Shown here one piece after another: positions 4,151 to 5,495 of a stretch of DNA of 5,495 nt (the first letter of the stretch is position 1; each line of letters begins with the position of its first letter). The position numbers and the translations under genes were made by a program. The DNA is taken from NCBI GenBank assembly GCA_937121005.1, contig CAKZKB010000189.1, positions 1 through 5,495 of the forward strand, given 5' to 3'. Under the pieces are notes generated by a model, which had not been told where the DNA came from, did no database searches, and was given only the letters and a program-made list of their open reading frames with translations. The DNA comes from an uncultured cyanobacterium. GTDB lineage: Bacteria > Cyanobacteriota > Cyanobacteriia > Cyanobacteriales > Geitlerinemataceae.

Positions 4151-5495
4151 AGTCGCACTCGGACTGGGGTAAAACTGCTGCTGCGCTCTGTGAAGACACT
4201 AGAGAAATTTTACCGTCAGGGGCGATCGTCCAGCCTGTGGCTTCGGTTAAAGGTATGAAGGGCGAGTTTTGCGATCGTTCTTCCCCAATACTAGGATTTA
4301 ATACGCCAGTTTCTTCCGCCGTTGGGTCAGTAAAATCTTGGAAGTCGCGCCATATTACTTCACCGCGAAACGGTTGAGTCGGATCGGGAGGTAAACCGCC
4401 GCGTCCAGTGACAACAAACGAACTCCCCGCCGCCGCACAACGACTGACGACTAAAACTTGGGAGGGGGTCGATTGTTCCGGGAGTTCTACGATCCCTTGA
4501 CTGGGATCGACATCGGGAGTTTGAATGTCAACAATGCCGCTAAATTCTGCTCCTAAATTAGACGTAGCTGTAATGTCACTTTGGGGTGTTTCCATTTCCC
4601 GAAATTCAGTACCGAAAATTGCCACTGCGTCGATCGTCACGCGCCCCCCCATGCCCTCGCGAGCGTTGGCTGTAATGTCGCTATTTTCTAATGCCACTAG
4701 GGTATCGGTATCGATGTCAATATTACCGCCATTGCCGCCCGCGTTGGTACTAATTTCACTACCTTGCCGCAATTGTAAATCTGAAGTTTGCAAGCGAATA
4801 CTACCCCCATCGCCCACTAAAGTTGCCGCTTCAATTTTGCTGCCCATTTCTAGACGAATGGTGGGGACAAAAACGGCTAAATTGCCTGCCGCCCCCGTCC
4901 CGTCGCCACTGACAGAAAGGGCTGCCCTTTGACGCAACACCAATCGCGGAGCGACGATCGTTAAATTCCCAGCATTAGAACTGCTAAAGGTTTCGGTGGT
5001 GACACCACTAAAAAACGTGCCGTCGGGCGATTGTCCCGTTGCTTCGATGCTCTCGCGAGCGACAATTTCAATATTTCCTCCCGGCCCGCCCAGGGGAATC
5101 CGGCCGACAGGGAGGCTGACACCGCTTTGGGTGAGAATTTCGCCGCCATCGCCCAAAATAACGCGATCGGTTTCCACGAACAGATCTCCAGCCGCTCCCG
5201 TTCCGGCGATCGAGTTGGCGAACAGGCCCGCCGGAACCAGCGAGTCGGGAGGCGTACCTTGCAAGTCCACCACCTCAGAGGTGCGAACGGTCAAATCGCC
5301 ACCCGGCCCCGATCCGAGAGTTGTGGTGCTTAAGAAACCACCATCGCGAATCACTAGCGATCGCCCTTCCACCTCAATATCGCCACCGTTCCCTGGCGCT
5401 CCGAAGGCCACCACCGCGGCCACCTCTTCGGCGGTGGTCAGCTCTCGGGTCGAGGTGAAGCGCTGGAGCTTCGCGCGGGCCTCCGCGTCGCCCGC
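4149..5495 (-). CDS. Haemagglutinin-type (two-partner secretion) exoprotein, C-terminal part
   Basis: The frame is open from the right window edge to TAA at 4149-4151 (448 residues; residue 1 is the codon at 5495-5493), so the N-terminus is missing. Residues about 35-295 form a repetitive beta-helix with nine degenerate units centred on GxGGxIxV-like phrases: GNGGDIEVE, GPGGDLTVR, GAAGDLFVE, GPGGNIEIV, SNAGNLTIV, GAAGNLAVF, GDGGSIRLQ, GNGGNIDID, GMGGRVTID. The C-terminal region has SSFVVTGRGGLPPDP (358-372), a signature I know from large cyanobacterial secreted proteins with an N-terminal filamentous-haemagglutinin secretion domain. Two cysteines, Cys353 and Cys447, flank this region and may pair. 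Such proteins are normally exported by a TpsB/Omp85-type transporter and act at the cell surface in adhesion; that role is inferred. The first ~31 residues do not fit the family and differ in composition, so the frame may continue across an artificial join. Confidence 0.85.
   Translation of the reverse strand, partial: AGDAEARAKLQRFTSTRELTTAEEVAAVVAFGAPGNGGDIEVEGRSLVIRDGGFLSTTTLGSGPGGDLTVRTSEVVDLQGTPPDSLVPAGLFANSIAGTGAAGDLFVETDRVILGDGGEILTQSGVSLPVGRIPLGGPGGNIEIVARESIEATGQSPDGTFFSGVTTETFSSSNAGNLTIVAPRLVLRQRAALSVSGDGTGAAGNLAVFVPTIRLEMGSKIEAATLVGDGGSIRLQTSDLQLRQGSEISTNAGGNGGNIDIDTDTLVALENSDITANAREGMGGRVTIDAVAIFGTEFREMETPQSDITATSNLGAEFSGIVDIQTPDVDPSQGIVELPEQSTPSQVLVVSRCAAAGSSFVVTGRGGLPPDPTQPFRGEVIWRDFQDFTDPTAEETGVLNPSIGEERSQNSPFIPLTEATGWTIAPDGKISLVSSQSAAAVLPQSECD
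5403..5495 (-). other. Compositionally foreign edge segment, possible short-chain dehydrogenase fragment or chimeric join
   Basis: In the frame of the exoprotein this segment encodes AGDAEARAKLQRFTSTRELT then TAEEVAAVVAF, which resembles the C-terminal helix region of classical short-chain dehydrogenases (R..TxEEVAAxVAFLAS). Of the 32 codons from 5495 to 5400, 29 end in G or C, and there is no HIP1 core; the codons just downstream are mixed. The beta-helix pattern begins only after about 5400. It is either a true fusion, an unusual linker, or a sequence-assembly chimera. The dehydrogenase reading is moderately confident. Confidence 0.45.

Noticed and set aside
4525..4932. 135-residue + strand frame
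   Set aside because: It is the antisense shadow of the beta-helix exoprotein, whose repeats are clearly coding on the minus strand.

Overview
The window looks like a chromosomal segment of a cyanobacterium. The palindrome GCGATCGC (HIP1) occurs at least eight times in 5.5 kb (for example at 191, 1618, 1831, 3059, 3101, 3270, 3887 and 5357), where chance predicts well under one. The gene content agrees: a plant-type [2Fe-2S] photosynthetic ferredoxin, a cyanobacterial-type biliverdin reductase, and a large secreted haemagglutinin-like exoprotein of the kind many filamentous cyanobacteria carry. The species cannot be named from this sequence.

Layout. Bases 1-363 are the 3' end of an unrecognised gene (+). 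It is followed by cysC (410-940, +), adenylylsulfate kinase of sulfate assimilation, which has a possible promoter of its own inside the upstream gene. A low-complexity spacer (944-1097) contains seven closely spaced G-tracts, a tandem heptamer and two further short-repeat families, and separates cysC from a convergent two-gene unit on the minus strand. That unit is an NYN-domain nuclease-like protein with a C-terminal OST-HTH/LOTUS-type domain (1650-2384), followed 3 bases later by a small exported protein of unknown function (1089-1646).

A hairpin-plus-T-tract terminator (2461-2499, -) separates this unit from petF (2539-2832, -). petF is divergent from bvdR (3139-4137, +) across a 306-base control region. 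bvdR ends in a terminator-like structure built from HIP1-type repeats and converges on the C-terminal part of a beta-helical haemagglutinin-type exoprotein (4149 to the right edge, -).

How the genes relate. petF and bvdR meet functionally at biliverdin. Ferredoxin powers the ferredoxin-dependent bilin reductases that make phycobilins, while BvdR uses NAD(P)H to reduce biliverdin to bilirubin. CysC is an independent housekeeping function. The NYN-LOTUS protein probably acts on RNA, and the role of its exported partner is unknown.

The points most worth checking are the NYN-LOTUS/exported-protein pair, the G-tract array beside it, the divergent petF/bvdR control region, and the last ~93 bases. 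Those bases are much richer in G+C and read like the C-terminal part of a short-chain dehydrogenase, so the right edge may be a chimeric join. I found no tRNA, rRNA, CRISPR array or insertion sequence, and no clearly new multi-gene system.
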